A DNA stretch of 64,000 nucleotides, from contig OX419760.1 in assembly GCA_948567375.1 (NCBI GenBank), positions 10,664,001 to 10,728,000 of the forward strand, given 5' to 3'. Below the pieces are notes generated by a model that had not been told where the DNA came from, searched no databases, and saw nothing but the letters and a program-made list of their open reading frames with translations. The stretch comes from Lunularia cruciata. Taxonomy: Eukaryota > Streptophyta > Marchantiopsida > Lunulariales > Lunulariaceae. Every line of letters starts with the position of its first letter. Position 1 is the first letter of the stretch. This document shows positions 43,271 through 55,365 of this stretch, in pieces. The position numbers and the translations under genes are program-made.

Positions 43271-45955
43271 TCAGTCCCTATATCGAGCCAAAAACTCAAG
43301 CAACAACTGATTCACTTCCTCGTGCTTCTCAAAATGCATGAAGTGTCCACAATCATTTAGTTTTACGAACTTCTGCTGGTTTGGCAGAGCTGCTTTAACC
43401 GCTTCAGGATCACTTATGAACTCCGGAACACCAGGAAACCAGGTAACCATATCTCTGTCGGCGAGCACAGTCATGGCTGGAGTGTCTATAGGTTTACCCG
43501 CCCATGGAGCTCTCAGCTTAGAATTCCTGGTCAAAGTACCAGCAGACCACACAGATGTCAGAAACGCGATGGAACGAGCATAACAAGTGAGGTTGCATGA
43601 TTGTCCAAATAAACTCGTGTTCTACCGGAGTCTACCCTCTGAATAAAATACTCCATAACTACTTAAAGTGACATGCTAGTCTGCAGAGCCCATCCAGGAT
43701 ATACTGCAAAGTGCAAGATATAAGGAGACTACAGTGCTCAGAATGTAAGAAAGTACATGAATGAATTTTCTATTTCAGTCGATCATAGTGGCACGCAGTA
43801 GGTAATTATGTCTCCACAACCCTATGAGATAAAAGGTCGACAGTGCTATTATAAGTCATGCGGACGTACCAGGGAAAAAATTTACTGTACATTACCAGAT
43901 GACAGTACAGTAGATGATATAATATTTTGTGAGATCAGGCAATTCGTGATTGGGGTGGAAGACGTACTGGGTGATGGCGCGGTAGTGATTGAAACCACCC
44001 GTAAAGCCCGTCTTCTCGAAGGTTTCAACATAGTACTTCAAGTCCTCCTCGGACAAATACTCAGGAAGAGGATCATCAGCTTCATTTGGTGAAAAGTCGG
44101 GTACTGCGAGCGTCTTGCAGTCGTGCCACCTGAGGAGGAAGCTTTTCAGAACATTCGCAGTTGTTGCTTTCGCAAACAAGGCCTCCGCAACTCCTGGTTT
44201 CTGCGAAAGGTAGCCGCCCGTGTAAAAGGTAATGATAATCCCAACTTGATAATGGGGACTTCACTAAACAAGCCGGTAACTTGGGATCCAGTACCGAAGA
44301 GATTTCCTTATTCCCTTTAGAGATTCGCTCCAGAAGAAAGTCTCTTGACAGCACGTTCTCATTTCGACGACATCCGATACAATTTAACTTTTCTAAACAA
44401 TAGAGGTCAAATCATGTACGTTAAATGTAAAGTTTTATGCGTTCGGTTCAAGGTATTATTGCAGATGTATGAAGTCCTGCACCAGTTTTAAAGGTGAAGG
44501 TTTCACTGATATGTACGCTTAAGCATAGTAAATGGACCATCAATCATCAATCATCAATCCACATATGTCAAGAACTACACGCACCTGGAACTGGTTGATG
44601 TAGAAGTGTTCACCAACTTCCTTTGTGCTGTCAAGTAATGAACCTTGGAAACGACCAGCGTTTATGTATGGTACGGACAGGAACACAACTGCTTTCACAC
44701 GGTCAGGTCTCATATGGCAAATATCACCGGCGTAGACAGCACCCCAATCATGTCCAACCACCACAGCCTGGAACAAAATCAAGTTCACATTCCGTCAAAA
44801 TGTGACCTGTCTTGAGTGCAGTTTGCACAAGAATTAGAATGCATAAATCCTAACAACTCGACTGGTTATTATGATGCTTCTCATCCGCTCTCTCAGCTTT
44901 CACAGGAGAGCTCCAAACATAAAATGCCTGTCATTGCGCACGAATTCACCACTATCTCCAACCTTCACTTTTCAGGAGCCGACTTGTTGCGATTATCTCA
45001 AAATTTCACCAAGGATCTAAGAACCCCCTCCAAAGAGGAGTCATAATCTGTTCATAGTTGGTAGAACGATTACTGGCTTCGGAGCTGAACTCCTATTATC
45101 TGGTGACCATAATTACAAGTGGGAAAAAGGGCAGTACTGCACACGAACGCCTGGTGTAGGCTTAAAGCATCTACCTGCTTCACTTCTAAAAGGTCCAACA
45201 ACGCTATGAAGTCTCCAACTTCATGAAGGGGCGTATACTGATCCACAGTTTCAGGTATTTCGCTTTCACCAAAGCCGCGTAGGTCCGGAACCACCACGTG
45301 GTACCCTGCATTAGCCAAAGCTGGAATCTGGTAGCGGTAGCTGTACCAAAAGTCGGGGAATCCATGTAGCAACAAGACAGTCGGTCCTGGTCAATGCGAA
45401 ACAAGTTGAAGTCCATGACTTCCCAATTAGTAGGAAACAAAGAATGATCTTGAGATACTTCGAAATTTTTTGGCAATTCTGCACGTAACGTGGACTCTTA
45501 AGGCAGATTTATGGGAATTAGTCTCTGGAAGAATCAAGATCATAAATCCAACAGAAACTGAGCCTAGGTTGATGTTGTAATCTCTGTGTGACAATCATGC
45601 TGCAGATCGAAACAAATCCTTCCGTCATGAGCTCTCTCAATAGTCATTTTCCTTGCATCAAATCGGTTGTCCTAGTAGCTGGTCAGGCCTGATATCTCCA
45701 GCTCTACACACTTTTATTTACCCGGGACCAGTGTATGGCATAAAACCAAGTGCATATCAGTGGAATTATATCCACCAACTGTTAATAGTACAGAGTGCAA
45801 CTGGTCTTCGAAGCAGTCACGACTCGCGATCTTGTTTCGAATCCCTGAGCAAATAACTAACCTGAGCCCATTTCAACGTAATGCAACTTGATGCCATTGG
45901 CCTCCACATAGTTCGACTTTGCTCCATTCACATGGGTCGACGCAAGCTGTGTCAT
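43271..45955 (-). CDS. Epoxide hydrolase, alpha/beta hydrolase fold (copy 2)
   Basis: Same enzyme family and likely same reaction as copy 1. Minus-strand exons: 45862-45955, 45175-45386, 44585-44767, 43968-44200 and 43271-43526. They join in phase to 325 residues with GT-AG introns at exactly the positions and phases of copy 1; exon 2 is 212 bases in both. HGFPD is at residues 39-43, the nucleophile is Asp109 (GHDWG), a lid tyrosine is Tyr236 (HYRAI), the acid is Asp266 (ADRDM) and the base His302 (GHFMH). No stop or missing residue, so it looks functional. The proteins differ at many positions, notably after the lid, so the duplication is not recent. It lies upstream of copy 1 on the same strand. 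Confidence 0.93.
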
Positions 45956-47038
45956 CTTTCGTTGCTGATGAAGACAATCGGCTTTCCTGTTTTTAGAAGA
46001 CCTGCACACAGTATGACGGTTAAGCTCACATGCATATAATGATTACTTCAGCTCTTGTAGAGTACATCCATCTCCTATTCGAGGAAGTGTCACTCACAGA
46101 AAGTAAGGCACAACCGTCGATAAGAAAAGGATATGACCTGGTGAAATTGAGGTGCTAAATGTCTGAAGTAACTCGAAGTAGAGAACTTCCTTATAGAGGA
46201 ACCCTCGCTTCTCACTCACCTGCAAGAGGAACTCCCAAGATGCTAAATACGTTGTATCCAGATCAATCCTTCTCTTCGTCCTCGAGCTAGAGTACACAAT
46301 TTGCGTGCCGTACAGAAGCTTGCACTCACAGAGACAGCAGTATCAATCAGCCCATGCATAGAAGCAGTGTCTACTCAGTCTGCCTGGAGTCATCGCTTAT
46401 GACATTCCTCAAGCACCATTTGTGACTTTATTTGGAATCTTCTTGTCAGTGATTATATCTTCGTGTGTCAGAATATTGTTTCAGAGCAACTTGTATTTTC
46501 AGGTAGTCCATGCTTAAGCTTTGCTAATTCCGACGTGAAGGCCTACAGCATAGGTTCTCTTCGAAGACCCGGTCGAATGGCTTCAGACATCAACTCCACT
46601 GGACTGTTTGACTCGATACCGAATTTTGATATGGTGAGACTTTGGTGGGGTTAAGAATTGATAAGATATTCTCTTACTTTTTCGAGCAAACCATCTGAAT
46701 TGATCTGAGGAATTGCACGGCTCTGGAAAAATCGTACAAAAGTAGGATAGACTGTACCAGAGTGGTACCAATGAGTGAACTTTAGTTGTCTACATATTAT
46801 TTGCCGCCCAGGACTCAGGTTGTAACCTTCTGGCGCCGTACCTTACAAGTTTGATCCACATGTGTCGCGTGGATATGGAACCTTATTATATTGGGCAGGA
46901 TGTTTTCCACTGCATAGGGATTAGTTTACAGATCTCAGTTGAGGCCATGCAGACAAAGTTTGGTTGATGCACTGGAGAAGGGATGAATGGACTGCATTGC
47001 CTGAGTTTGTGGATCTAGATGTGAGAAAAGAAAAGAAA
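45956..47038. other. Upstream region of epoxide hydrolase copy 2, no gene
   Basis: Presumed promoter and leader of copy 2 on the minus strand. Only short chance frames on both strands, without splice-supported structure or repeats that I can see. Confidence 0.5.
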
Positions 47039-47679
47039 TTATCCCAAACTCTTGGAGAATGAGTCAGCTCGTAAGATTTCATCATCATCGTACAGCATAT
47101 CGATGCAAAGTGCCCTTTTTGCACACTGTAGTTCGCTCTCAGCAATGCAATGGAAATCCGTGCCAATTGTCTTGACTTCTGACCCGTGAGGAGTAAAGTG
47201 AATCCGACCGTACCAGCGTAGATACTGGGACCCAAGACTTATCTTCTTGAAATACAATATCTTTCCGAACAAATACACTATGTACTATATTGGACGTGAC
47301 CAAAATTCCTCTGTGCAGACTCAGGCTAGTAAATTTGTGGCGTGCAAGTATGTAGGTGGAATCTGATAAAGGGATACCGTTCCGGAACCTATCAGTACAG
47401 TATCCGGTTGTTGACATAATAGATGCCTCATAGGACGGCTCGCATCTTACCAATGCAAAATTTTGTACTCAAAGGTGGAGCACAGTTGAAACTGGGTATC
47501 TGGGTATTAGGGTTAAACATTACTCTTGAAAGACCAAATTCCTCATGATTCTTCTCCGAAGTGTGAAACTTCTCGATTAGAAGGAGCAGGTCCATTCTTA
47601 TCAGCTTCAGGTTCTCTTCAATTAACCAACTCACCTCTTCGCTGTGGATCGTGTAGTGGACTCGTGATGCCTGTGTCAT
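47039..47679 (-). CDS. Possible two-exon gene, 155 residues, unrecognised
   Basis: Exon 1 is 47451-47679, from a true ATG, ending at a GTAAG donor. Exon 2 is 47039-47277, starting after a TAG acceptor and ending in TAA. They join in phase (229 + 239 bases) to 155 residues with a leucine-rich helix near the start (LIRMDLLLLIEKF) and an acidic stretch near the end (MLYDDDEILRAD). I recognise no domain. The acceptor is weak (few pyrimidines), and another acceptor would give a different C-terminus. It could be a decayed gene or chance. Confidence 0.3.
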
Positions 47680-48792
47680 GAATTATAAACGAAAAGAAAC
47701 TGGTAACTTATATAGAAAACACATCAGGGCCTCTCGCACTCAACCAGAGCTCGAGATCCCGAATACCGGTAGACCCGCCAAAGCCAAGTCTGTCCACTAG
47801 CTCAAGTCCCTCGACGTTGGATTGTGATCTACGGTTATTAAGGGAAACATGTTTTTTGAACAATATTTCCGGAAGCGGAAGCCTGAGGCCACGTTCGATC
47901 CGAGGCGTGCACTTCCAGCTTGGCCCAGGAAATGAAATGAAAGTAGGTGATTCTCCTGACCGAAGGTGCCATGTGGGACCAAGAACTGCAAGGTGCCACT
48001 TGTCGAGGAAAAAGCACGACGTTTCATCGACGAAAATGATACCGTAGACAGACGCGAGCTTGTAACAAACTCAACATGTGGAACGCTTGAAGATTTTGGA
48101 GAAGTTCGATGGCCAATCGGGGGTGCATCCTCCTAGCAGATGGAGACTGCCTAATGAGTTTTCCCACTCGTTCCTCGGTCAAATTGCGTGGAGATCGATG
48201 GAGGAAAAACGTGCTGGACAACGTTCTCATACTGACGCGGTGCAAAATGACATCACCAATGCTCGGGTAATCTTATTTTTTCCCTTAGTTTTGCGTTTTG
48301 CTTGTTGACAATTAACTATCCAACACTTTGCGGTATCAGCTCAATGTTTGGAATGATTCCTTGAATCTACTTCGACGTGGAGGTCAGTAGGCCTGTAACT
48401 CAGAAATTGTATTTGAATCGACGAAAGTGCATCTCTTCGGTTCTATACTAACGAAGCCTCTATCGACCATTCTAAACTTCCGTCGAGCTTCCTCGATGGA
48501 AGCTTAGCTTATCTTTATTGGAGACGCGTGAAAGCATTTCCGATGCTACTTCAGATATCCAATCACATAACAAGATCCGCGCAAAACCTTGAATTCTTGT
48601 TTGGAGCGACTATCATTGCATCCCCTAATCCACACTTACTGTTATAGACTCTTGCCTCGAGGTTGCTCAACGGGTTGGACTTTAGAGATTTGTCACCAAA
48701 ATTCGTAATCAATTAAATTATTCGGAAACAATCCACCCCGCCCGAAACCCTCGGCCCTCATGTGAGATCTGTGGATTATAATGGCATATAGC
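47680..48792. other. Spacer without supported gene
   Basis: Several overlapping frames of 70-76 codons occur on both strands at 47797-48308, none with recognisable motifs. The left target duplication of the hAT-like element (48785-48792) ends the stretch. Confidence 0.45.
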
Positions 48793-49900
48793 CAGGCCTC
48801 TTTATTTGCGGTGTGGGCCTCAAATACCGCAAATAAGCTAATTGTGGCTCCAAGGAAAATTAAATGCGACAGTTATAGAAAACGACACAGGTGCTCATCT
48901 ATTTCTTTAATAAAACTCGATGGCTAACCCAGTTCGCTCTTTCGTCATCCTCAAATTTCACACAGCCAATCGGAAGGACACACCACGATGAGATAATCTG
49001 AAATGAGGGAGAATTGAGCAGGATTCATCAATCTAATCCGGTATCTTGTTGTAACGACATCAGCTCCATTACCTCCATTACCATCTTTTCGTCTAGTACA
49101 TCTTCAAATATACTAAGAGCGCACTCCTTATTGGTGTCATTACCACCATCCTGCTCGTAAAACAATTCGCGAAAGATAACAATTCGCGAAAGATAACATA
49201 GATGATATCCTTGTCCACAACCAAATGAACATGAGCTTGTGAACCACCAAAGTGCGATTGGATGACGATATCCTTGTCAACAAACAAATGAACAGGACCT
49301 GTAAACCACCAAAGTGAGATTTGATGATGTCGCGGAAAACAACAAGAGCATTGTCATCAAAAATGTTTGTCTTCTCGCAATTGTCAAGGGCTGAATAGTC
49401 CTTCCAGCGCTGGGGATATTTGGTCTCCATGTGTCTTCGGTCAACCCGTCAATCGGTTTCTTCAAATACATGACGTTGGTCTTTCGACTGCATTTCTTGC
49501 AGATATTCTTCTCGTGACCAAAGTGAATGCAGAACATGCAAAAGACTGATATCACTACCTCAGTCTCAGCATTGTGCTTGCAGATTTTGATGCCAAACTG
49601 CAAAGAGTGTCCCTTCTTCTTGAATGAAGTGGAGTGTGGCATTACAAGAGAATGATCAACAAGCAAATATATTTTTAACTATTTTCATAAAAATGAATTT
49701 TGGATTTGTAGGGATGACTTATGCAAACAGTATTTTAGTTTAGCGTATTTCCTTATTTTATTAGGGTTTGCTACTTTAATCTTCTATACCCAATGTTCTG
49801 CAACGTCATAAAAAGATCCGCTTAAATGCAACACCGCACAAAAGTTATATGCGGCTAAATGCGGCATTTCCACAAAAGAAGCCGCAAATAAAGAGGCCTG
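48793..49900. mobile_element. hAT-like DNA transposon, 1,108 bp, with 8-bp target duplication
   Basis: Perfect 19-bp terminal inverted repeats CAGGCCTCTTTATTTGCGG at 48793-48811 and, inverted, 49882-49900. They are flanked by identical 8-bp direct repeats CATATAGC (48785-48792 and 49901-49908). Subterminal GCGGC / GCCGC motifs occur at both ends. The 8-bp duplication and CAG start are those of the hAT superfamily. It is too short for a transposase gene, so non-autonomous. It carries a zinc-finger-like fragment. Confidence 0.9.
49140..49642 (-). pseudogene. Zinc-finger-like fragment inside the hAT-like element
   Basis: From ATG 49642 the frame reads FKKKGHSLQFGIKICKHNAE, then VFCMFCIHFGHE and ICKKCSRKTN, followed by YLKKPIDGLTED. 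A frameshift near 49430 continues with YPQRWKDYSALDNCEK and FRDIIKSHFGG. The two Cys pairs and His suggest a BED-type or similar transposase DNA-binding finger. A 60-bp tandem duplication (49195-49310) and a doubled CGCGAAAGATAACA (49170-49200) disturb the end. A truncated transposase N-terminus is the simplest reading; I am unsure of the family. Confidence 0.45.
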
Positions 49901-49908
49901 CATATAGC

Positions 49909-51817
49909 GGATCGATTGTAATCGGTACTGTCCTGGCAATTTGCAGACCATAGACAAGGAATCCGTCCGCAGAGACTGTCCTTCATGCCTCATGATCAAT
50001 TGAACTGAGGAAGTACAGAAACGGGCCACCAGGCTATGTACGATGAAGGAGACCAGTACTTTGAGCACCAGCAAACAGACATCACGAAACAGTTCGAGAC
50101 GCCAATTCCTTCCCACTCTTACAACCCGAAAATATTAAACGCGCCGGATCCCTCCCATGTTATCCAAATTTGCCTACGGAAAGTCATAGGGGGAGCGCAT
50201 AGGAAAAGCAGCGATGCTTCGGCTGGGAAGTCAGGTAGACGTGGCCATTGTGGTTTTCGCGGACAAGTTCATGTCCTGCTCAGGCAGGCGCTCCTTGTAG
50301 GGCCGGCAAGTGCCCTCGATCCTAGCATTTCGACGAAACCACACTCCATGCCCCTTGCAAGTTTTGCCTCATAGAATCAAATAATGGCCAATGAATTTCA
50401 TTAGGAGTATATATTTTAATTTCAAGTGTACTGTCACTAACCACCATCCCGCGTCCGGATCCAGTGAGATTAATAAGCAGATTTCAGCAGAGACAATGGT
50501 CCTAACTGCAGTCCGTTTCCACCCGGCTTCATGAGTGGCGATTCGGCGGAGAAACCCCTCAACGGTGCTACTTAGCTATTTCGCTATGCAACTTAGGGTT
50601 TATTATCGGCTTTCACAATGCCCTGCTTTATTTCTGAAAGAAGTCTCAACAACCATTTGGTATGCTCCTAGAATTTCTCAATACGGTGCTTAATTTCTGA
50701 AGGGAGCCTTAACAACCATGTAGAATGCCTAGAGAATCTTGTCCTTGACATGAGCATGAGAAGAAAGTCACAAACTGCCTGTGATGGTTCAAGTGAGTTA
50801 GATTGACAGCCATAGTGTCACCATATCACCTCCTCCGTCACGAAGTGATCATTTCAAATTATTCTGGTCATCATAACCGATCCCCTTATCGATGTCTCTC
50901 ATTCGATGTTAAGTTTCCGTGGTGGTGTATCACACGCTTGATCGGAAGCCATGGGAGTTTGGATCAATTTTGGGCATACAGTCTCTTATCATATATTGTT
51001 CTCGTGTATTCTCAAGAAGATTTTATAGGACAAGATTTAAAAAGGGTTCTAGTGTTTCCCGAAATAATTTAATTTATTTTTATGAATGATATCAGAAAAG
51101 AATTTATTATTTACCTTAATACACGAGAGTCGCTTACTATAGTAAGTCCCTGTAGTCCTATAGTAGGAGTATAGGTACCCCAAACTGCTACCGGATGCGA
51201 CAGGTGGGCGGAGGGCTATGGCCAAACTGCTACCGGATCCGACAAGTGGACGGAGACTATGGCGGGAGTAGGGAGGAGGACGGGACGGGACGGGGCGGGT
51301 CGGGTAGGTTCTTTATACCCGTGCATTGTGTAAGGTTTATTTTAGTTTGATATAAGAATATTAATTACAATTTTATTATTATATTTTTGAAATATTTATT
51401 GAATAATATATATATATCGAAATATATTTCTACAATATTGAAAAATAATTTAAATTTATTTAAGATTTAAGATTTTAAATTTCAAACTGTATATTTTAAA
51501 TAATATACAGTTTAAATAAAAATACTATTTAATGAAACTACAGTTAGTCGAAAATATATTCTTATAAAACTGCTAATGAAGATATATTATTATAATAAAG
51601 TTCAATAGAAAACGAAACCAAGAAGTGAGCACTCTACACACAAGTTTAATGATCGTAAATGAATCCCCTTCGGTTAGACTTGGATGGAAAGAAAAACTTA
51701 TGAAAGAAGAGAACAGTGGCCAGATGCATCATCGAAACTTAAGGAGGTTCGGGAGGAAGAGCGCTCCAGCATACCATCCATACTTGAAGACAGAGGTGAG
51801 AACAGCATACTCATGAA
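49909..51817. other. Spacer with one uncertain frame and GC/AT contrast
   Basis: A plus-strand frame at 50036-50374 starts with ATG and has 112 codons, but no motif or splice context supports it. From 51120 the sequence has a GC-rich block (51179-51310) followed by a very AT-rich stretch (51340-51610). Confidence 0.4.
51179..51273. repeat. Tandem duplication, about 47-bp unit
   Basis: CAAACTGCTACCGGAT and GACA(G/A)GTGG(G/A)CGGAG occur twice in a row. A G-rich stretch of GACGGGACGGGACGGGGCGGG type follows at about 51278-51305. Confidence 0.8.
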
Positions 51818-52833
51818 CAGGCCTCTTTAACTGTGTGTTTTCCAGCATATACACAAAGAAGCTATTTGCAAGGCAATGTCAATTTTATTTGCAGTATTTA
51901 CGGAGTCAATTAGAACATGCTTCTTTATACACCTTGAGGTTGTGAACTAATTTCTACAAAGTTTTGAACTGCTTAAAAAAAAAATTTGTTTCAAGTGAAG
52001 TCTGTAAGATCAACTCAGTAATCATTTTTTTCATATTCAATGATAGAAAAAGTAAACTCAATCATTGGAGTATTGCCTCTGTAAAATTGTTCAAGCAATG
52101 GAGATTGACTTTTTATGGGTGCATAACACTTTTTGAAGCATCTACATTATTCATTATTGCTTCTTAGAACTATGGTTCTTCTTGAATAGCACTCTTTGAA
52201 GCTTTTTTTGAGGCATTTACATTATTCACCATTACTTCTTAGAATTGTGGTTCTTTGGGTTATAATTCTTTGAAGCTTTTTGAAGGATCTGCATTGTTCA
52301 TCATTGCTTCTTTGAACTATGGCTCTTCTTTGACAACTTACTTGGAGAATTATGGGTTGATATGCTCGATGCCTGCATCTTTGAAATGCGACAGTAGATG
52401 TTCATAATGAGTTTGAAGAACTTTCACAAATTATCTTTTATCAAGGTAAGCAAGCTAATCCGGCAATGTTGGAGGAAGTTCATCATTGGACTTGTTTGAC
52501 AGTTTGTGCTTGCAAACAAATTTGAGAAATGCAGTTTGCATCATGAACCCTTATGGCATAGTGGGTATAAGGACACAAAACAAGCACAACATACATGAAG
52601 AATAATGTTTAATGTGAACGGTAGTAATGCAAGATAACTAAAGAAGTGCACTTTATGCAACAAACGTAGAGAAGTGCAATTTACAAGAGAACAAACAAGT
52701 GCAATTCAGAAGGTAAACCTAAAAAAGTACAATTTATACAATAAACCTTGATGGTAATTTCGTGGTCTGAGCAAAGTCTATTTGCAGTCTTTGCGGGGTT
52801 TCAGACACCAAACCCTACAATTAAAGAGGCCTG
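51818..52833. mobile_element. Second hAT-like DNA transposon, 1,016 bp, same family
   Basis: Inverted ends CAGGCCTCTTTAACTGTG (left) and CAGGCCTCTTTAATTGTA (right, inverted) share the first 13 bases with each other, and the first 12 with the element at 48793-49900. Flanks CTCATGAA and CTCAGGAG match at 6 of 8 positions, a probable decayed target duplication. The inside is AT-rich with direct repeats (GAAGCTTTTTGA, CATTATTCA(T/C)(T/C)ATT at 52130-52300) and no gene. Confidence 0.75.
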
Positions 52834-55365
52834 CTCAGGAGCCTTTGAAGACCACATGAGTTCAACCATGCTACAAGGACATGTGCACACTTTACCATTT
52901 TATCTTTAAATGGTGATTGTCACCTACATAGCAGTTTTATATATATATAAACGGACGGAACTCTATATTGACAAATGGAACTGAGACTAGGAACGGAGAC
53001 AAGGAAGATGGACGGAACTGCCACTTGGGACAACGGGTGGGGACAGAGGACTATGCATATCTTCATAGATATTTCTGCCCTGATGATGCATGGGGATGGG
53101 GACTACATATGTCTTCGCGAGTTTTTCGGGACCTCGTGCCTCATGCCCGGGGCTTACCCTAGTGAGTTTTTAAGATGCGCGAGTTTTTCCACGCTATGCT
53201 TTTAGACCTGTATGTTGTGAGGTTTAGGGGAGTCGGGGCTCGTGCAAGGCTAAGCAGAATTAACACTCGCAGCGTCTGGGGACGAGTATGATATAATAAG
53301 CTTGTTACCGCATCAGTCTTTTGGATGTTCTTACGTGACCCTTGGGATGTGGAAGCTACGAAAAAGTGTCCTGTGATTTACCTGAACAATTGTTGCTTCT
53401 CAAGCATGGTTTAACCGGCGAAATCCTGGTAAGATGAGTTACGTAGCAGAGGTACTGAATTTGCGTTATCTCACGGACACCGAGGGTTGGCATTGAGATC
53501 CGAAGTTCTCCTGGGCCTCCGTCCGTATTCCATTCACGCTTCGACGTGAATGGAATACGTACAGAGCACGTAGTTCCGCCGAGAACGACCAACAGAATGG
53601 ACAACCACATCTGTCATGTACTATGTTCGACGTCCCATTTCCTGAAAGCAGTGGGGCATTTAGTACTCGTCACCGTCCTCACTGAGAATAAAAATCTCCT
53701 TAGCTTTCAGAGCACAATGTTTGCGCTGCTTATCCAACTTTTGAAAACCATGTGCAAAGAACAATTCGATACTTTCAACTATCAGGGTCAATCTTTGCCG
53801 CAGTTATCCTCCTCGGTAATGAAGGAAAGATGGCACGACTTCTGTGCTAGGAGTCAGAGAGTACTCGATCACCATCACTTCATTTTACGAGATAAAACTA
53901 GGCCTTGCCAGAAAGTCGCTTACTTGTCAGCTCAGGTATGGGCGTTGATAAACGCCAACACCCAAACAGCACAAACGTAGGAGAGTACCAACGAAATAAG
54001 CCACCTGATTGTAGATATAGAATCATTTTAATTAGGAGACCCTACCAGATTGGGTGCGTAGATTGTTGTTGCAGTTGCTACATTGACAAATGACACGGGC
54101 ACTTGAAAAATCTTCCTTGCTACCAACACTTCTCAAAACAATGCACCTAAAAACTTGGAAGTGTGCAAGCCTCACTGGCAATGAGAACCGTTTGCAGCAT
54201 GACTTCGCCAGTGACAAGCAAATCCTACCAAATACTAACATTATTGAGGGTCAGGTGTTTTGACCGGATCCGCACTGACTTGAACATGTCTAGCATAAGC
54301 TAAAAGTGTCGTCTCCAAAGTGGCATCTGAGTAGATCTAATAAGCAGTGAAGACAAAGCCTGTCCGGAAGCTGATTCGCACAAAGCAGCTATAACTACAC
54401 AACTACCGGTGGTGTTATTTATATGCAACTCTAGCGATTCCAGCCACCACCACCGCATTTAAGTGCGGAGGACAAAAGCAAAGTCTACGCTGACACAATA
54501 ATCTTCCATCCTCCTCCCAAGAGGCAAATATTTTACAGGTAAGTTCAGCAATTTATCTCCATTTCTGCTCCTGCTCTTCCAATCCTGCATTCGGGAGACG
54601 GTCTCCAATGTTAGTATTTGAAGTAAAGTAGGATACTGCAGAAATTTACTGCCTAGAATCCATATTCCCAAGGTCGTGATATAGACGAGACGTTCTGGTC
54701 ATATGCACTTTCGACACTTGCACACCTTGAGAGAGGAGATCTTTACCTTTTGGGTACTTCACAAAAGCTTGAAGAAAGGCCAGTGGTGAGGGAGAGAGAA
54801 TGGGTGTTGCTCCATTTCGTGCAGGCAAACCCTAACGATTATATTTTCGTGGGTAAGTGGGGTCATTGTTAGCTGCAGCATTCCGACGTGAAAACTTAGT
54901 CGTTGTGCCCAGGTCTGACATTAAAACTCAAAACCATGCTATTATTGAGGATCGTAATCGACTTATGGAATAGGAGTAAAGAGTACCAACCAAGATATCC
55001 ACCCACGTTTCAATTGAGACAAAATCTTGTGATTCACAACAACAGTGCAATCTTAGCTAGAAAATGCGCCAAACACTCATCGCTCTCAGTCTCACCCTGA
55101 ATAACAGGAGCTTGACGTATAAGGGGCCATAACCCACAGCCACCAAACCAAAACAGGCTTACTGATTCTTCATCTTACGCTTAGGCAAGCCCTGCCAAGA
55201 AAACAAGCTGCACTGTACAAGATTAGAACTAAAGGTGTCAACCTACAGCAAAATGTTGGACTGCAATAGCAAGGAAGAAGCAACATGCTATCAAGATGGA
55301 TAGGGATACAAATATAAGGGCCCGCATAGAAGGTCACCTTACAGAGAAGCTCCATTCCTTCTTGA
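52834..55365. other. Spacer downstream of the 884-residue gene
   Basis: No gene I can support. A frame of 144 codons at 53546-53980 begins with GTG and overlaps a perfect hairpin. Minus-strand splice-like signals near 54650-54830 may be untranslated sequence. The region just left of 55366 is the likely 3' untranslated part of the gene at 55366-60022. Confidence 0.4.
53524..53559. repeat. Perfect 15-bp inverted repeat, 6-base loop
   Basis: CGTATTCCATTCACG, a loop of CTTCGA, then CGTGAATGGAATACG. All 15 pairs match. Intergenic, no T-tract, no function assigned. Confidence 0.85.

Noticed and set aside
53546-53980. A 144-codon plus-strand frame
   Set aside because: It begins with GTG inside a hairpin and has no motif or splice support.
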